Positions 32,353 to 41,013 of a stretch of 64,000 nucleotides of DNA are shown piece by piece. Location of the stretch: assembly GCF_006716745.1 (NCBI RefSeq), contig NZ_VFPP01000001.1:8815386-8879385 (forward strand), read 5' to 3'. The DNA comes from Saccharothrix saharensis. Its GTDB lineage: Bacteria; Actinomycetota; Actinomycetes; Mycobacteriales; Pseudonocardiaceae. The translations under genes were made by a program, and so were the position numbers. The notes under the pieces were generated by a model that saw only the letters and a program-made list of their open reading frames with translations, made no database searches and was not told the DNA's origin. Position 1 is the first letter of the stretch. The number at the start of each line of letters is the position of its first letter.

Positions 32353-33762
32353 ATGAGTCAGTTGGTCAAGGCCGCCGGCCCTACCCGCCGCGGCTTCCTC
32401 AAGGCGCTGGCCACGACCGCCGTCGTGGGCAGCGCCCTGCCTCCCGCCGTCGCGTCGGCGGGCACGGGCACCCGGTCGACCCACGACGTGATCGTCGTGG
32501 GCGCCGGGTTCGCCGGCGTCACCGCCGCCCGGGAACTGCGCCGCCGCGGGCTGCGCGTGCTCGTGCTGGAGGCGCGCGACCGGATCGGCGGCCGGACGTG
32601 GACCACCACGTTCGAGGGCGAGCAGGTCGAGCTGGGCGGCACGTGGGTCGACCCGTTGCAGACCACGGTGTGGCGGGAGATCGAGTCCCAGCGCATCGGG
32701 TTCGTCGCCGACGCCGCCGCCGAGCGGACGCTCTTCCCGACGGAGAACGGGTTCGGGTTCTTCCCGCCGGAGGAGTCGTTCGGCCGGCAGGGCGAGCTGC
32801 TGACGCGGTTCAGCGAGCGGGCCCGCGAGCTGTTCCCCGACGCCTACAACCCGTTGGCGCGGGCCGATCTGCTCCGGGCGCCGGACGCGCTGACGATCCG
32901 GCAGCACCTGGACTCGATGAACCTGTCCGCGCTGGACGAGAAGTGGCTCACCGGCGCGACCGGCGGCCTGGGCGGCGGCTCGACGCGGGGCGCGTACACG
33001 CAGTTCCTGCACTGGTGGGCGTTGTGCAACTACAACGCCGAGCAGTACTACGGCATCAACACCTACAAGCCGGTCACCGGCATGAACGGCCTGGCCCGGT
33101 CGATCCTGGCCGAGGCGCAGGCCGATGTGCGGCTGAACACGCCGGTGAGGTCCATCGCCGACGACGGCCGGCAGGTCGTCGTGCGCACCGCCGTGGGCTC
33201 GGTGCACACGGCCGCGGCCGTGGTCGTGGCCGTCCCGGTGAACGTGTGGCGCACGATCGAGTTCGCGCCCGGCCTGTCGGGGGCCAAGCTCCAGGCCTCG
33301 CGCGAGACGATCGGCGTGCCGACCGCCAAGAAGCTGTGGCTGCACCTGGCCTCCTCGATCGGGAACACCTACGTGCACGCGCCCGAGGGCTACCCGGTGG
33401 ACACCCTGGTGCCGTACAAGCAGACGTCCCGGGGCTGGCTGATGATCGGGTTCAGCGGCGAGCCGCGGCTGGACGTGAACAACGCCGCGCAGGTGCAGGA
33501 GGCCGTGCGGCTGATCGTGCCGGACGCCAGGGTGCTGTCGGTGAAGGGCCACGACTGGGGCGGCGACCGGTTCGCGCTGGGCGGTTGGTCGTTCCGGCAG
33601 CCGCGGCAGCTGACCGGCCTGCTGCGCGCGGTGCAGCAGCCGCAGGGCCGGATCTCTTTCGCCACCAGCGACATCGCCTCCGGGTGGAGCGGTTACGTCG
33701 AAGGGGCGATGGAGTCCGGCCTGGTGGCGGCGAACCAGGTGGCGGTCCGGGTGGCCCGCTGA
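32353..33762 (+). CDS. Tat-exported flavin monoamine oxidase family protein
   Basis: A 469-residue FAD amine oxidase. Residues 1-37 look like a twin-arginine signal: TRRGFLKALATTAVVGSALP ending in AVASA. Next come the dinucleotide motif VIVVGAGFAGVTAARELRRR with GLRVLVLEARDRIGGRTWT, the substrate-side segment ELGGTWVDPLQTTVW, and the C-terminal FAD segment FATSDIASGWSGYVEGAMES. The exported location is uncommon for a tailoring enzyme and suggests oxidation of the finished product outside the cytoplasm, like the secreted FAD protein of the coelimycin pathway. It begins 29 bp after the monooxygenase gene, in the same operon. An amine or imine substrate would fit the pathway (inference). Confidence 0.85.
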   Translation: MSQLVKAAGPTRRGFLKALATTAVVGSALPPAVASAGTGTRSTHDVIVVGAGFAGVTAARELRRRGLRVLVLEARDRIGGRTWTTTFEGEQVELGGTWVDPLQTTVWREIESQRIGFVADAAAERTLFPTENGFGFFPPEESFGRQGELLTRFSERARELFPDAYNPLARADLLRAPDALTIRQHLDSMNLSALDEKWLTGATGGLGGGSTRGAYTQFLHWWALCNYNAEQYYGINTYKPVTGMNGLARSILAEAQADVRLNTPVRSIADDGRQVVVRTAVGSVHTAAAVVVAVPVNVWRTIEFAPGLSGAKLQASRETIGVPTAKKLWLHLASSIGNTYVHAPEGYPVDTLVPYKQTSRGWLMIGFSGEPRLDVNNAAQVQEAVRLIVPDARVLSVKGHDWGGDRFALGGWSFRQPRQLTGLLRAVQQPQGRISFATSDIASGWSGYVEGAMESGLVAANQVAVRVAR

Positions 33763-33793
33763 CGCGTCGGACCCGTTCGTGGGAGGAGTTGCC

Positions 33794-35326
33794 GTGGTGG
33801 AAGCGGAGGAGTTCGACTACGTGGTGGTGGGCGCGGGCTCGGCGGGCTGCGTGGTCGCGGCCCGCCTGACCGAGGACCCGACCGTCACCGTCGCCCTGGT
33901 GGAGGCGGGCGGTCCGGACGACCACCCGGCCATCGGCGTGCCGCTGGGCGCGCTGGAGCTGTTCGGGTCGGAGGTCGACTGGGCGTTCACCACCGCGCCG
34001 CAGCCCGGCCTCGGCGGGCGGGAGGTGCCGTGGCCGCGCGGCCGGGTGCACGGCGGCTCGTCGGCCACGAACTTCCAGATGTGGGTTCCCGGCCACGCGG
34101 CCGACTTCGACGACTGGCACCCGTCGTGGTCGTGGGAGCGGGTGCACCCGTACTTCCGGCGGGCCGAGCGCTGGGCCGGTGAGCGCGAGGCCGGCCCGGA
34201 GTTCGGCACGGCGGGTCCGCTGTGGATCTCGCCGCAGCGCGATCCCGACCCGAGCAGCACGCGGTTCCTGGACGCGTGCGCGGAAGTGGGGCTCAAGCCC
34301 GTCGAGGGCGGGCTGGGCGGTCCGGACAACACCGGGTGCGCGCTGACGCCCGTGACGCAGCGGGAGGGCGTCCGGTGGAGTTCAGCCGACGGCTACCTCA
34401 AGCCCGCGTCGGGCCGGCCGAACCTGACCGTGCTCAGCGGGCGGCGGGCGGAGCGGATCATGCTCGACCCCGACGGCCGGGCCACCGGTGTGCGGCTCGC
34501 GGACCGCGCGGTCACCGCACGGCGGGAAGTGGTGCTGTGCGCCGGTTCGGTCGGCTCGCCGCACCTGCTGCTGCTGTCCGGGATCGGGCCCGCCGACGAG
34601 CTGCGCGCGGTGGGCGTGACGCCGCGCGTGGACCTGCCCGGCGTGGGCCGCGGGCTGCACGACCACATGATCCTCGACCTGGCCGTGCACGCGCCGGACG
34701 CCACCCGCTTCCTCCAGGACGGCCGCGAGCAGTACGAGCGCGACCGGACCGGGCCGTTGAGCTCGAACATCGGCGAGGCGGTCGCGTTCCTGCGCGCCGA
34801 CGGCGGCGACGGTCCGCCGGACGTGGAGCTGATCTGGTCGCCGATGGCGTTCTCCGACGACGGCGACCCGATCCCCGGCTACACCGTGGGCGTGGTGCTG
34901 CTGCGCCCGCGCAGCCGGGGACGGCTCACGCTGGCGTCGGCGGACCCGGCCGCGCCGCCGGTCATCGACCCCGGCTACCTGGCCGAGGAGGCCGACGTGC
35001 GCACCTACGTCGCCGGGGTGCGGTTCGCCGAACGGGTGCTGGGCGCGGCGGCGCTGCGCGACCTGCACACCGGGCCGGTCGTGCCGTGGCCCGCGGACGA
35101 CGCGGTGGCCGACTACGTCCGGGAGCGGGCGACCACCGTGTTCCACCCGGTCGGCTCGTGCCGGATGGGCGACGTGGTCGACGAGCGGTTGCGGGTGCGC
35201 GGTGTCCCCGGGCTGCGCGTGGTCGACGCGTCGGTGATCCCCGAGGCGCCGCGCGGCCACACCCACGCCCACGCCGTGATGATCGCGGAACGGGCCGCCG
35301 GGTTACTCCGGGAAGACCGCGGCTGA
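33794..35326 (+). CDS. GMC-family FAD oxidoreductase
   Basis: A 510-residue glucose-methanol-choline oxidoreductase. The N-terminal FAD motif is YVVVGAGSAGCVVAARLTED. GMC signature 1 is PRGRVHGGSSATNFQMWVPG, and signature 2 lies around GSVGSPHLLLLSGIGPADEL. The catalytic His is in FHPVGSCRMG, and the second catalytic position falls in RGHTHAHAVMIAERAA, where His replaces the usual Asn. No signal peptide is seen. GTG 33794 or 33797 is the start, with GGGAGGAG 5-8 nt upstream. Last gene of the aminotransferase operon, followed by a strong hairpin. It probably oxidises an alcohol of the polyketide to a carbonyl. Confidence 0.88.
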   Translation: MVEAEEFDYVVVGAGSAGCVVAARLTEDPTVTVALVEAGGPDDHPAIGVPLGALELFGSEVDWAFTTAPQPGLGGREVPWPRGRVHGGSSATNFQMWVPGHAADFDDWHPSWSWERVHPYFRRAERWAGEREAGPEFGTAGPLWISPQRDPDPSSTRFLDACAEVGLKPVEGGLGGPDNTGCALTPVTQREGVRWSSADGYLKPASGRPNLTVLSGRRAERIMLDPDGRATGVRLADRAVTARREVVLCAGSVGSPHLLLLSGIGPADELRAVGVTPRVDLPGVGRGLHDHMILDLAVHAPDATRFLQDGREQYERDRTGPLSSNIGEAVAFLRADGGDGPPDVELIWSPMAFSDDGDPIPGYTVGVVLLRPRSRGRLTLASADPAAPPVIDPGYLAEEADVRTYVAGVRFAERVLGAAALRDLHTGPVVPWPADDAVADYVRERATTVFHPVGSCRMGDVVDERLRVRGVPGLRVVDASVIPEAPRGHTHAHAVMIAERAAGLLREDRG

Positions 35327-35345
35327 CGCCCGCACCGCACCACCT

Positions 35346-35383
35346 CCGACGACCCGCGCGCCACCCGGCGCGCGGGTCGTCGG
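35346..35383 (+). terminator. strong 17-bp hairpin terminator
   Basis: CCGACGACCCGCGCGCC (35346-35362) pairs perfectly with its complement at 35367-35383 around a 4-nt loop (ACCC), 20 bp after the GMC gene stop. It ends the aminotransferase-to-GMC operon. Confidence 0.8.
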
Positions 35384-35517
35384 CGCATTCCCGGTGAAAT
35401 GCGCGGTGGATTGCCAAATGAGCGGCCAGTTATTCCGCGGTGAGTGGGCCCGAGGGCCGCGCCGTTAGCGTGTCCGGTGGGCCAAGCGGAATCCGTGAGG
35501 AAAGCGAGGACTCTCCC

Positions 35518-35934
35518 ATGACCGCCCAGATCGACTTGCAGAACCTTGACCTGACCGACGACCCGGACGTCCAGAACGACGTTTTCCTGGCCGCGTTCAA
35601 CTCGGGCCAGGGCGCCATCTTCGACAGCCTCTACCGGGACGACTCGATCTCGAACCTGTCCGGCGGACCGTTGACCGGCCAAGCGCGCACGGACGCGATC
35701 ATCGCGCTGCTGGCGACCAAGCCGAAGCTGAAGTCCAAGGTCAAGGCCAGCTACACGGCGGGCGACACGTCGCTGATCATCGTGGACTACGACCTGGAGA
35801 TCACCAAGCCCGACGGCGGCAAGCAGCGCATCCTCGGCAAGTGCACCGACGTGCTGGTGCGCGGCGAGGACGGCAAGTGGGTGATGGCGGTGGACCGCCC
35901 GGTCGCCGACAGCGTCGAGGACATCCAGGGCTGA
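35518..35934 (+). CDS. SnoaL/NTF2-like protein, copy 1
   Basis: A 138-residue single-domain protein with the SnoaL/NTF2 cone-fold pattern: an N-terminal helix (DVQNDVFLAAFNSG), then FDSLYRDDSIS, the strands KVKASYTAGDTSLIIVDYDL and the closing WVMAVDRPVAD. Members act as cyclases, isomerases, hydratases or monooxygenases. A paralogue (43891) sits beside the second aminotransferase, and both share the Y-x-x-GDT-x-L-x-VDY/W core. ATG 35518 has GCGAGGA 7 nt upstream. It follows the hairpin and so starts a new transcription unit with the flavin reductase and carboxylase genes. A role in ring closure or isomerisation is plausible but not shown. Confidence 0.75.
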   Translation: MTAQIDLQNLDLTDDPDVQNDVFLAAFNSGQGAIFDSLYRDDSISNLSGGPLTGQARTDAIIALLATKPKLKSKVKASYTAGDTSLIIVDYDLEITKPDGGKQRILGKCTDVLVRGEDGKWVMAVDRPVADSVEDIQG

Positions 35935-35998
35935 GCCGCACGCGCGGGCCGTGCCGTCCGGCGCGGTCCGCGCCCTGCTCGCGGGAAGGACGTGTGCG

Positions 35999-36523
35999 AT
36001 GGAACTGGCACCCGAGCTGACCGGGGTGTCCCCGACCGAGATGCGCTCCACCCTGGCCCGCTTCGCCACCGGCGTCGTCGTGCTGACCGTCGGTGGCGAG
36101 CACATGCACGGGATGACCGCGAACGCGTTCAGCTCCGTGTCCCTCGACCCGCCGCTGGTGCTGTGCTGCGTGGCCCGCACGGCGACCATGCACGGCTCGA
36201 TCACCGCCGCCGGGCACTTCGCCACCTCGGTGCTGCGCGGCGACCAGGAGGCCAGCGCCCGCTGGTTCGCCGACGGCGGCCGGCCCGCGGGCCGCGCCCA
36301 GTTCGACCGGGTCGACTGGGCACCCGGTCCGGCCACCGGTGCACCGGTGCTCGCCGGCTCGCTGGCGTGGCTGGAGTGCGAGCTGGTCGACGTCCACGAG
36401 GCGGGCGACCACTCGGTGTTCATCGGCCGGGTGCTCGGCGCGGGCCGGGGCGACGGGCGGGAAGGGCTGTTGTTCTTCGACGGTGGCTACCGGCAGGTCG
36501 ACACGAGCGAAAGGCGACGATGA
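35999..36523 (+). CDS. flavin reductase (HpaC-like), monooxygenase partner
   Basis: A 174-residue flavin reductase domain protein. It has MRSTLARFATGVVVLTVGGE, MHGMTANAFSSVSLDPPLVL (the conserved T-x-NSFxSVSLxPPLV-type strand), a GHFATSVLRGDQE segment and an ending HSVFIGRVLGAGRGD. These enzymes make FMNH2 or FADH2 with NAD(P)H for two-component monooxygenases. The natural partner is the acyl-CoA-dehydrogenase-like oxygenase at 31169. ATG 35999 follows GGAAGGA by ~9 nt. Its stop overlaps the start of the carboxylase gene (ATGA). Confidence 0.87.
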   Translation: MELAPELTGVSPTEMRSTLARFATGVVVLTVGGEHMHGMTANAFSSVSLDPPLVLCCVARTATMHGSITAAGHFATSVLRGDQEASARWFADGGRPAGRAQFDRVDWAPGPATGAPVLAGSLAWLECELVDVHEAGDHSVFIGRVLGAGRGDGREGLLFFDGGYRQVDTSERRR

Positions 36524-38109
36524 GCATCTCCGAGATGGACGTGCGGCCCGCCGTGCGCCCGACGCAACCGCAGCAGCAGCCGCAGCGCACCATGCGGGCG
36601 TTGCGCGACCGGCGGGACGAGCTGGCCGGCCGCATCGCGCTGGGTGACCGGGTGGCGGTGGAGCGCCAGCACCGGCTGGGCAAGCGGACCGCCCGGGAAC
36701 GGCTGGAGCTGCTGCTCGACGAGGGTTCGTTCGTCGAGGTGGACATGTACCGGCGCGGCACGACCGGCGCGCACACCGACGGCGTGGTCGCGGGCTCCGG
36801 CACCGTGGACGGGCGGCGGGTGTTCGTCTACGCGCAGGACTTCACCATCTCCGGTGGGTCGCTGGGCGCGGGGCACGCCGAGAAGATCCACAAGGTGATG
36901 GACATGGCGGTCGCCACCGGGTCGCCGATCGTCGCGTTGAACGACAGCGGTGGGGCGCGCATCCAGGAAGGCGTGATGGCGCTCAACGGCTACGGCGGCA
37001 TCTTCCGCCGCCAGGTCGAGGCGTCCGGCATCGTGCCGCAGATCAGCGTGGTGCTGGGGCCGTGCGCCGGCGGCGCGGCCTACTCGCCCGCGCTGGCCGA
37101 CTTCACGTTCATGGTGCGGGAGACCGCGCAGATGTACCTGACCGGGCCGGACGTGGTGCAGGCGGTCAGCGGCGAGCGGGTCACGCACAACCAGCTCGGC
37201 GGCGCGGACGTGCACGGCTCGATGTCGGGCGTGGCGTCGTTCGTGCACGACGACGAGGAGAGCTGCCTGGCCGACGTGCGGTACCTGCTGTCGTTGCTGC
37301 CGTCGAACAACCTGGAGCCGCCGCCGTCGTGCGAGCCGCCGTCCGACGATGACGACGTGCGGCCCGACCTGGCCTCGCTCGTGCCGGTGTCGCCGAACCA
37401 GCCCTACGACATCCGGGCGGTGATCGGCGATGTCGTGGACGACGGCGAGTTCCTGGAGGTGCACGAGGGCTGGGCGGCCAACGTGGTGTGCGCGTTCGCC
37501 CGGGTCGGCGGCGAGGTCGTCGGTGTGGTCGGCAACCAGCCGCTGGTGCTGGCGGGTGTGCTGGACACGGCCGCGTCGCAGAAGGCGGCCCGGTTCGTGC
37601 GGTTCTGCGACGCGTTCAACATCCCGCTGGTGACGCTGGTGGACGTGCCGGGCTTCCTGCCGGGCACGGACCAGGAGTACGGCGGCGCCATCCGGCACGG
37701 CGCGAAGCTGCTGTACGCCTACTGCGAGGCCTCCGTGCCGCGGGTGCAGGTCATCCTGCGCAAGGCCTACGGCGGCGCGTACATCGTGATGGACTCGCGG
37801 TCCATCGGCTGCGACCTGTCCCTGGCCTGGCCGACCAACGAGATCGCGGTGATGGGCGCGGAGGCCGCCGTGAACGTCATCCACCGCAAGGAACTGGCCG
37901 CCGCGGCCGATCCGGACGAGCTGCGGCAGGTCCTGGTGGCCCGTTACGCGGATGAACTGGCTCACCCGTACTACGCGGCGGAGCGAGGCCTGGTGGACGA
38001 CGTGATCGACCCGGCGCAGACACGGGCGGCGGTGCGCCGGGGGCTGGAGATGCTGCGCGACAAGCGGCGGCGCAGCCCGGCGCGCAAGCACGGCAACGTG
38101 CCGTTGTGA
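36520..38109 (+). CDS. acyl-CoA carboxylase carboxyltransferase (beta) subunit
   Basis: A 529-residue biotin-dependent carboxyltransferase of the PccB/AccD type with two crotonase-like halves: GKRTARERLELLLDEGSFVE, NDSGGARIQEGV, GPCAGGAAYSPALADFTFMV, then VDVPGFLPGTDQEYGGAIRHGAKLLYAYCE and RKAYGGAYIVMDSRS. The specificity residue falls at position 422 and is Ile. In Streptomyces enzymes Asp422 favours propionyl-CoA and Ile422 favours acetyl-CoA. Supplying malonyl-CoA for the all-malonyl PKS is therefore the likely job. No biotinylated alpha or epsilon subunit is nearby, so it must use one encoded elsewhere. Last gene of its operon; a hairpin follows at 38163. Confidence 0.9.
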   Translation: MSISEMDVRPAVRPTQPQQQPQRTMRALRDRRDELAGRIALGDRVAVERQHRLGKRTARERLELLLDEGSFVEVDMYRRGTTGAHTDGVVAGSGTVDGRRVFVYAQDFTISGGSLGAGHAEKIHKVMDMAVATGSPIVALNDSGGARIQEGVMALNGYGGIFRRQVEASGIVPQISVVLGPCAGGAAYSPALADFTFMVRETAQMYLTGPDVVQAVSGERVTHNQLGGADVHGSMSGVASFVHDDEESCLADVRYLLSLLPSNNLEPPPSCEPPSDDDDVRPDLASLVPVSPNQPYDIRAVIGDVVDDGEFLEVHEGWAANVVCAFARVGGEVVGVVGNQPLVLAGVLDTAASQKAARFVRFCDAFNIPLVTLVDVPGFLPGTDQEYGGAIRHGAKLLYAYCEASVPRVQVILRKAYGGAYIVMDSRSIGCDLSLAWPTNEIAVMGAEAAVNVIHRKELAAAADPDELRQVLVARYADELAHPYYAAERGLVDDVIDPAQTRAAVRRGLEMLRDKRRRSPARKHGNVPL

Positions 38110-38162
38110 CGGTTCAGCCGAGTGGGTGACCGGGCAGCTCGCCGCAGGTCTCGGTGACCTTG

Positions 38163-38197
38163 GTCGTCTCTCCGTGCCGGGGGCACGGAGAGACGAC
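38163..38197 (+). terminator. 15-bp hairpin terminator after the carboxylase gene
   Basis: GTCGTCTCTCCGTGC (38163-38177) pairs perfectly with GCACGGAGAGACGAC (38183-38197) around a 5-nt loop. It separates the biosynthetic operon from the AAA/HNH pair, and TAATAG at ~38235 is a possible -10 for the latter. Confidence 0.75.
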
Positions 38198-38279
38198 TCC
38201 GGCGTGCGCCACGCCGTGCTCGGATACCGGGGTCTAATAGAGTGCGCGGTGTCGACGAGCGATGCCGAGAGGATCCACC

Positions 38280-39692
38280 GTGTACGTGTCGAAGGTCCGA
38301 CTACGCAACGTGAGAGGATTTCACGATTCGCGTGGTGTCGACCTCGACCTGCGGCGTCCTGATGGCAGCTACGAGGGCTGGACCGTGCTGGCGGGCCGCA
38401 ACGGATCGGGCAAGACTTCGCTGCTGCGCGGGATCGCGCTGGCGTTGGGCGGCCCTGCCGTGGCGCGCAGCCTCGTGCCGGACTTCGACGCCTGGATCTC
38501 CGCCGGCGCCCGTGAGGCGACCGCCGAGGTGCAGGTCGTGTTCGACGCCCGGTGGGAGGCGTTCCGCATCGGCCGGCCCCCGGCGAGCCCGTTCTGGTCG
38601 GGGTTGCGGTGGACCGCACCGTCCCCGGAGGACGTGGTGGCTTCGACCAGGCCGTCCCAACCGGCGCTGGCCCCGTACAGCTCGGTGCGCAACGCCAAGA
38701 CCGCTGCGGCGCGGGGACCGTGGCAGGACAACCCGACCGGGTGGTTCTGCGCCGCCTACGGACCGTTCCGGCGCCTGGTCGGCGGCAGCGGCGAGGCGCA
38801 ACGGCTGATGATGACCTCGGGTCCGGTGGGGCGGACCGCCAGCCTGTTCCACGAAGAAGCGTCGCTGTCCGAAGGCGTCAGCTGGCTGATCGAGCAGCAC
38901 CTGAGGTCCCTGGAGGGGCGTGACGGCGCGGAGGAGCTGAAGCGGACCGCGCTGGCGATCCTGGCGGACGAGCTGCTGCCCGACGACTACCGGATCGAGG
39001 GTGTCGACTCGCAAGGTTTGTGGGTGCGCAAGGATGGCCACAGCTTCCCGCTGCGGGAGATGAGCGACGGCTACCGGACGGTCGTGGCCCTGGTGGTGGA
39101 CCTCCTCAAGCAGATCTACGAAGCTTACGGTCGGCTGGACGCCTACCGGGGCGAGCGTCCACTGGATGCCGACACCCCCGTCGAGGACGAGGACGCCGAG
39201 TCGGTTGTCCGGGTGCGCGCTCCCGGGGTGGTGATCATCGATGAGGTGGACGCCCACCTGCACGTGTCCTGGCAGAAGCGGATCGGTGAGTGGCTCAAGC
39301 GGCACTTCCCGGCGATCCAGTTCATCGTCACCACCCACAGCCCCTACATCTGCCAAGCGGCCGACGAATCCGGGTTGATCCGGCTCCCGGGACCGGACGA
39401 ACCGGTGCCCCCGCAGACGGTGAGCCGGGACCTGTGGGAGCGGATCGTCTACGGCAGCGGTGACGACGCCGTGCTGTCGGACCTGTTCGGTCTGGACACC
39501 GCCTACTCGCGACGCGCAGTGGCCCTGCGCGAGGAGTTGGTGCACCTCGAGTTGGCGGTGCTCACCGGGACGGCGGACGACGCGCAGGGCAAGCGCTATC
39601 GGGAGATCAAGGACCTGTTGACCAGCTCGCCCACCGCCCGCGTGCGGGAAGTCGACGCCCGCATGAGGCTGCACGCGGCGGACGGCGAATGA
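38280..39692 (+). CDS. ptuA-like: Septu-like AAA ATPase (PtuA-like)
   Basis: A 470-residue ABC/SMC-type AAA protein. It opens KVRLRNVRGFHD. Walker A is GRNGSGKTS (G39-S47), followed by a long middle region without coiled coil. An ABC-signature-like LREMSDGYRTVVAL comes next, then Walker B PGVVIIDEVDAHLH and the switch His in IVTTHSPYICQA. No Toprim domain is seen, so it is not an OLD nuclease. The next gene is an HNH nuclease joined by an ATGA overlap. ATPase plus HNH is the layout of Septu (PtuA-PtuB) phage defence. GTG 38280 is chosen because GAGAGG lies 7 nt upstream and the domain starts there; ATG 38262 would add six residues. Confidence 0.8.
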   Translation: MYVSKVRLRNVRGFHDSRGVDLDLRRPDGSYEGWTVLAGRNGSGKTSLLRGIALALGGPAVARSLVPDFDAWISAGAREATAEVQVVFDARWEAFRIGRPPASPFWSGLRWTAPSPEDVVASTRPSQPALAPYSSVRNAKTAAARGPWQDNPTGWFCAAYGPFRRLVGGSGEAQRLMMTSGPVGRTASLFHEEASLSEGVSWLIEQHLRSLEGRDGAEELKRTALAILADELLPDDYRIEGVDSQGLWVRKDGHSFPLREMSDGYRTVVALVVDLLKQIYEAYGRLDAYRGERPLDADTPVEDEDAESVVRVRAPGVVIIDEVDAHLHVSWQKRIGEWLKRHFPAIQFIVTTHSPYICQAADESGLIRLPGPDEPVPPQTVSRDLWERIVYGSGDDAVLSDLFGLDTAYSRRAVALREELVHLELAVLTGTADDAQGKRYREIKDLLTSSPTARVREVDARMRLHAADGE

Positions 39693-40492
39693 TCCGGCTG
39701 GACCGCGTGCCGCTCGCCGAGCGGTTGCAGGACCGGCTGACGTCGCTGACCGGTGACATCCGCGAAGTCCGGTCCGGCAAGACCAGGATCGTCAGGGCCA
39801 GGGAGCTGTGGCGGTCGCGATCGGCGGTCAAGCACGACCTGAGAGCCGCGTTGGGCACGTTCGCCGCCGGCCGGGACCGCTGCATGTACTGCGGGGACAA
39901 CGAAGGCACCGACATCGACCACTACCGGCCGGTGTCGCTCAAGCCGCTGCTGACGTTCGCGTGGCTCAACCACCTGCTGGCCTGCTCCCGCTGCAACAGC
40001 CACCACAAGCGCGACGAGTTCCCGGTGGACGGCGACGGCGAGCCGCTCCTGCTCGACCCCACGGTGGACCCCGCCGAGCACCTGTTCCTGGCGTTGAACG
40101 TGGGCTTGTACCTGGCGCTGACGCCACGTGGTGACGCGACCATCCGGGTCTGCGGCCTCAACCGGGACGTGCTGGCACGGGGACGACGGACCGCTTTCGA
40201 CACCGTGACGCTCCTGCTGCGCCAGTGGGCACCGGCGGCGAACCGCTTCGCAGTCGCGTTCCGCGACGGCACCGAGGACGCTCTGATCATCGAACCGGAG
40301 CTGATGATGATCGAGCGCACCATCTGCGAGCAACCATTCGCCGACGTGCTGTACGCCATGGTGCGGCAGGCAAACGGTGCCGGGGCAGATGAGGTGTTCA
40401 GCGACCGCGAAGACCTCCTGCCGGTGCTGCGGTCACCGATGCTCCGTGACCGCTTCGAAATCGCCATGAGGACGGACTGGGGGGACCGGTAG
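39689..40492 (+). CDS. ptuB-like: Septu-like HNH nuclease (PtuB-like)
   Basis: A 267-residue protein with an HNH domain around residues 60-112: C65-x2-C68 (RDRCMYCGDNEG), the catalytic segment DIDHYRP with D77 and H78, and ACSRCNSHHKRDEFP with C99, C102, N103 and K107. The four Cys form a structural zinc site, as in PtuB and many His-Cys-box-like HNH enzymes. The C-terminal ~150 residues are unassigned and would make the contact with the ATPase. It is translationally coupled to the ATPase gene by ATGA. Expected action is DNA or tRNA cleavage when the ATPase detects infection (family knowledge, not shown here). Confidence 0.8.
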   Translation: MIRLDRVPLAERLQDRLTSLTGDIREVRSGKTRIVRARELWRSRSAVKHDLRAALGTFAAGRDRCMYCGDNEGTDIDHYRPVSLKPLLTFAWLNHLLACSRCNSHHKRDEFPVDGDGEPLLLDPTVDPAEHLFLALNVGLYLALTPRGDATIRVCGLNRDVLARGRRTAFDTVTLLLRQWAPAANRFAVAFRDGTEDALIIEPELMMIERTICEQPFADVLYAMVRQANGAGADEVFSDREDLLPVLRSPMLRDRFEIAMRTDWGDR

Positions 40493-40566
40493 ACGGGGCC
40501 GAGCCCGCAGTTCGCGCACGACGTGATCGGCCCCCTCCGGCTGGGTACGTGGGTAGCCTCCCGATC

Positions 40567-41013
40567 ATGCGAGCACTGTTCCCGGGGTCCTTCGACCCGG
40601 TCACGCAAGGGCACCAGGACGTTCTCCGGCGCGCCGCGCTGCTGTTCGACGAGGTCGTGGTGTGCGTGATGTCAAATCCAGCGAAGACCGGCCGGTTACC
40701 GGTCGACGAACGGCTGGACCGGCTCCGTGCGGCGGTTTCCGGCCTGGCCAACGTTTCGGTCGACGTGCACACCGGCGGCCTGCTGGTCGACTACTGCCGC
40801 CGGGCCGGGATCGGGGCCGTCATCCGCGGGGTCCGCAACCTGCGCGACCTGGACCACGAGCTGCCGATGGCGCTCATGAACCACGAGCTGTCCGGGGTCG
40901 AGACGGTCTTCGTCACCGCCGATCCCGAGCAGGCGCACATCTCGTCCACCCTCGTCACCGCGGTCGATCGGTCACCCACACCAGGCGGGCGTCCACCGAC
41001 GGTGGGCGGCTGA
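40567..41013 (+). CDS. coaD-like: CoaD-like phosphopantetheine adenylyltransferase with altered C-terminus
   Basis: A 148-residue nucleotidyltransferase. It has LFPGSFDPVTQGHQDVLRRA with the TxGH motif, VVVCVMSNPAKTGRLPVDER, then IRGVRNLRDLDHELPMALMN and HISSTLV. CoaD makes dephospho-CoA from phosphopantetheine and ATP. After SSTLV true CoaD proteins continue for ~25-30 residues (GGDV...VP). Here the frame runs into ~17 unrelated Pro/Gly-rich residues that are antisense to the gene at 40955, so the C-terminal helix is lost. RNLRDLDHE also differs from the usual DFDYE segment. It may be a truncated second copy, with the housekeeping coaD expected elsewhere. Function is doubtful. Confidence 0.65.
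   Translation: MRALFPGSFDPVTQGHQDVLRRAALLFDEVVVCVMSNPAKTGRLPVDERLDRLRAAVSGLANVSVDVHTGGLLVDYCRRAGIGAVIRGVRNLRDLDHELPMALMNHELSGVETVFVTADPEQAHISSTLVTAVDRSPTPGGRPPTVGG

Noticed and set aside
28366..38109. Beta-amino-acid macrolactam starter pathway
   Set aside because: No adenylation enzymes, glutamate mutase or amino-acyl carrier genes are present, and the PKS begins with a malonyl-decarboxylating loading module.
38280..40492. Retron-type defence (PtuAB as effector of a retron)
   Set aside because: No reverse transcriptase gene or msr/msd-like structured region is present next to the pair.
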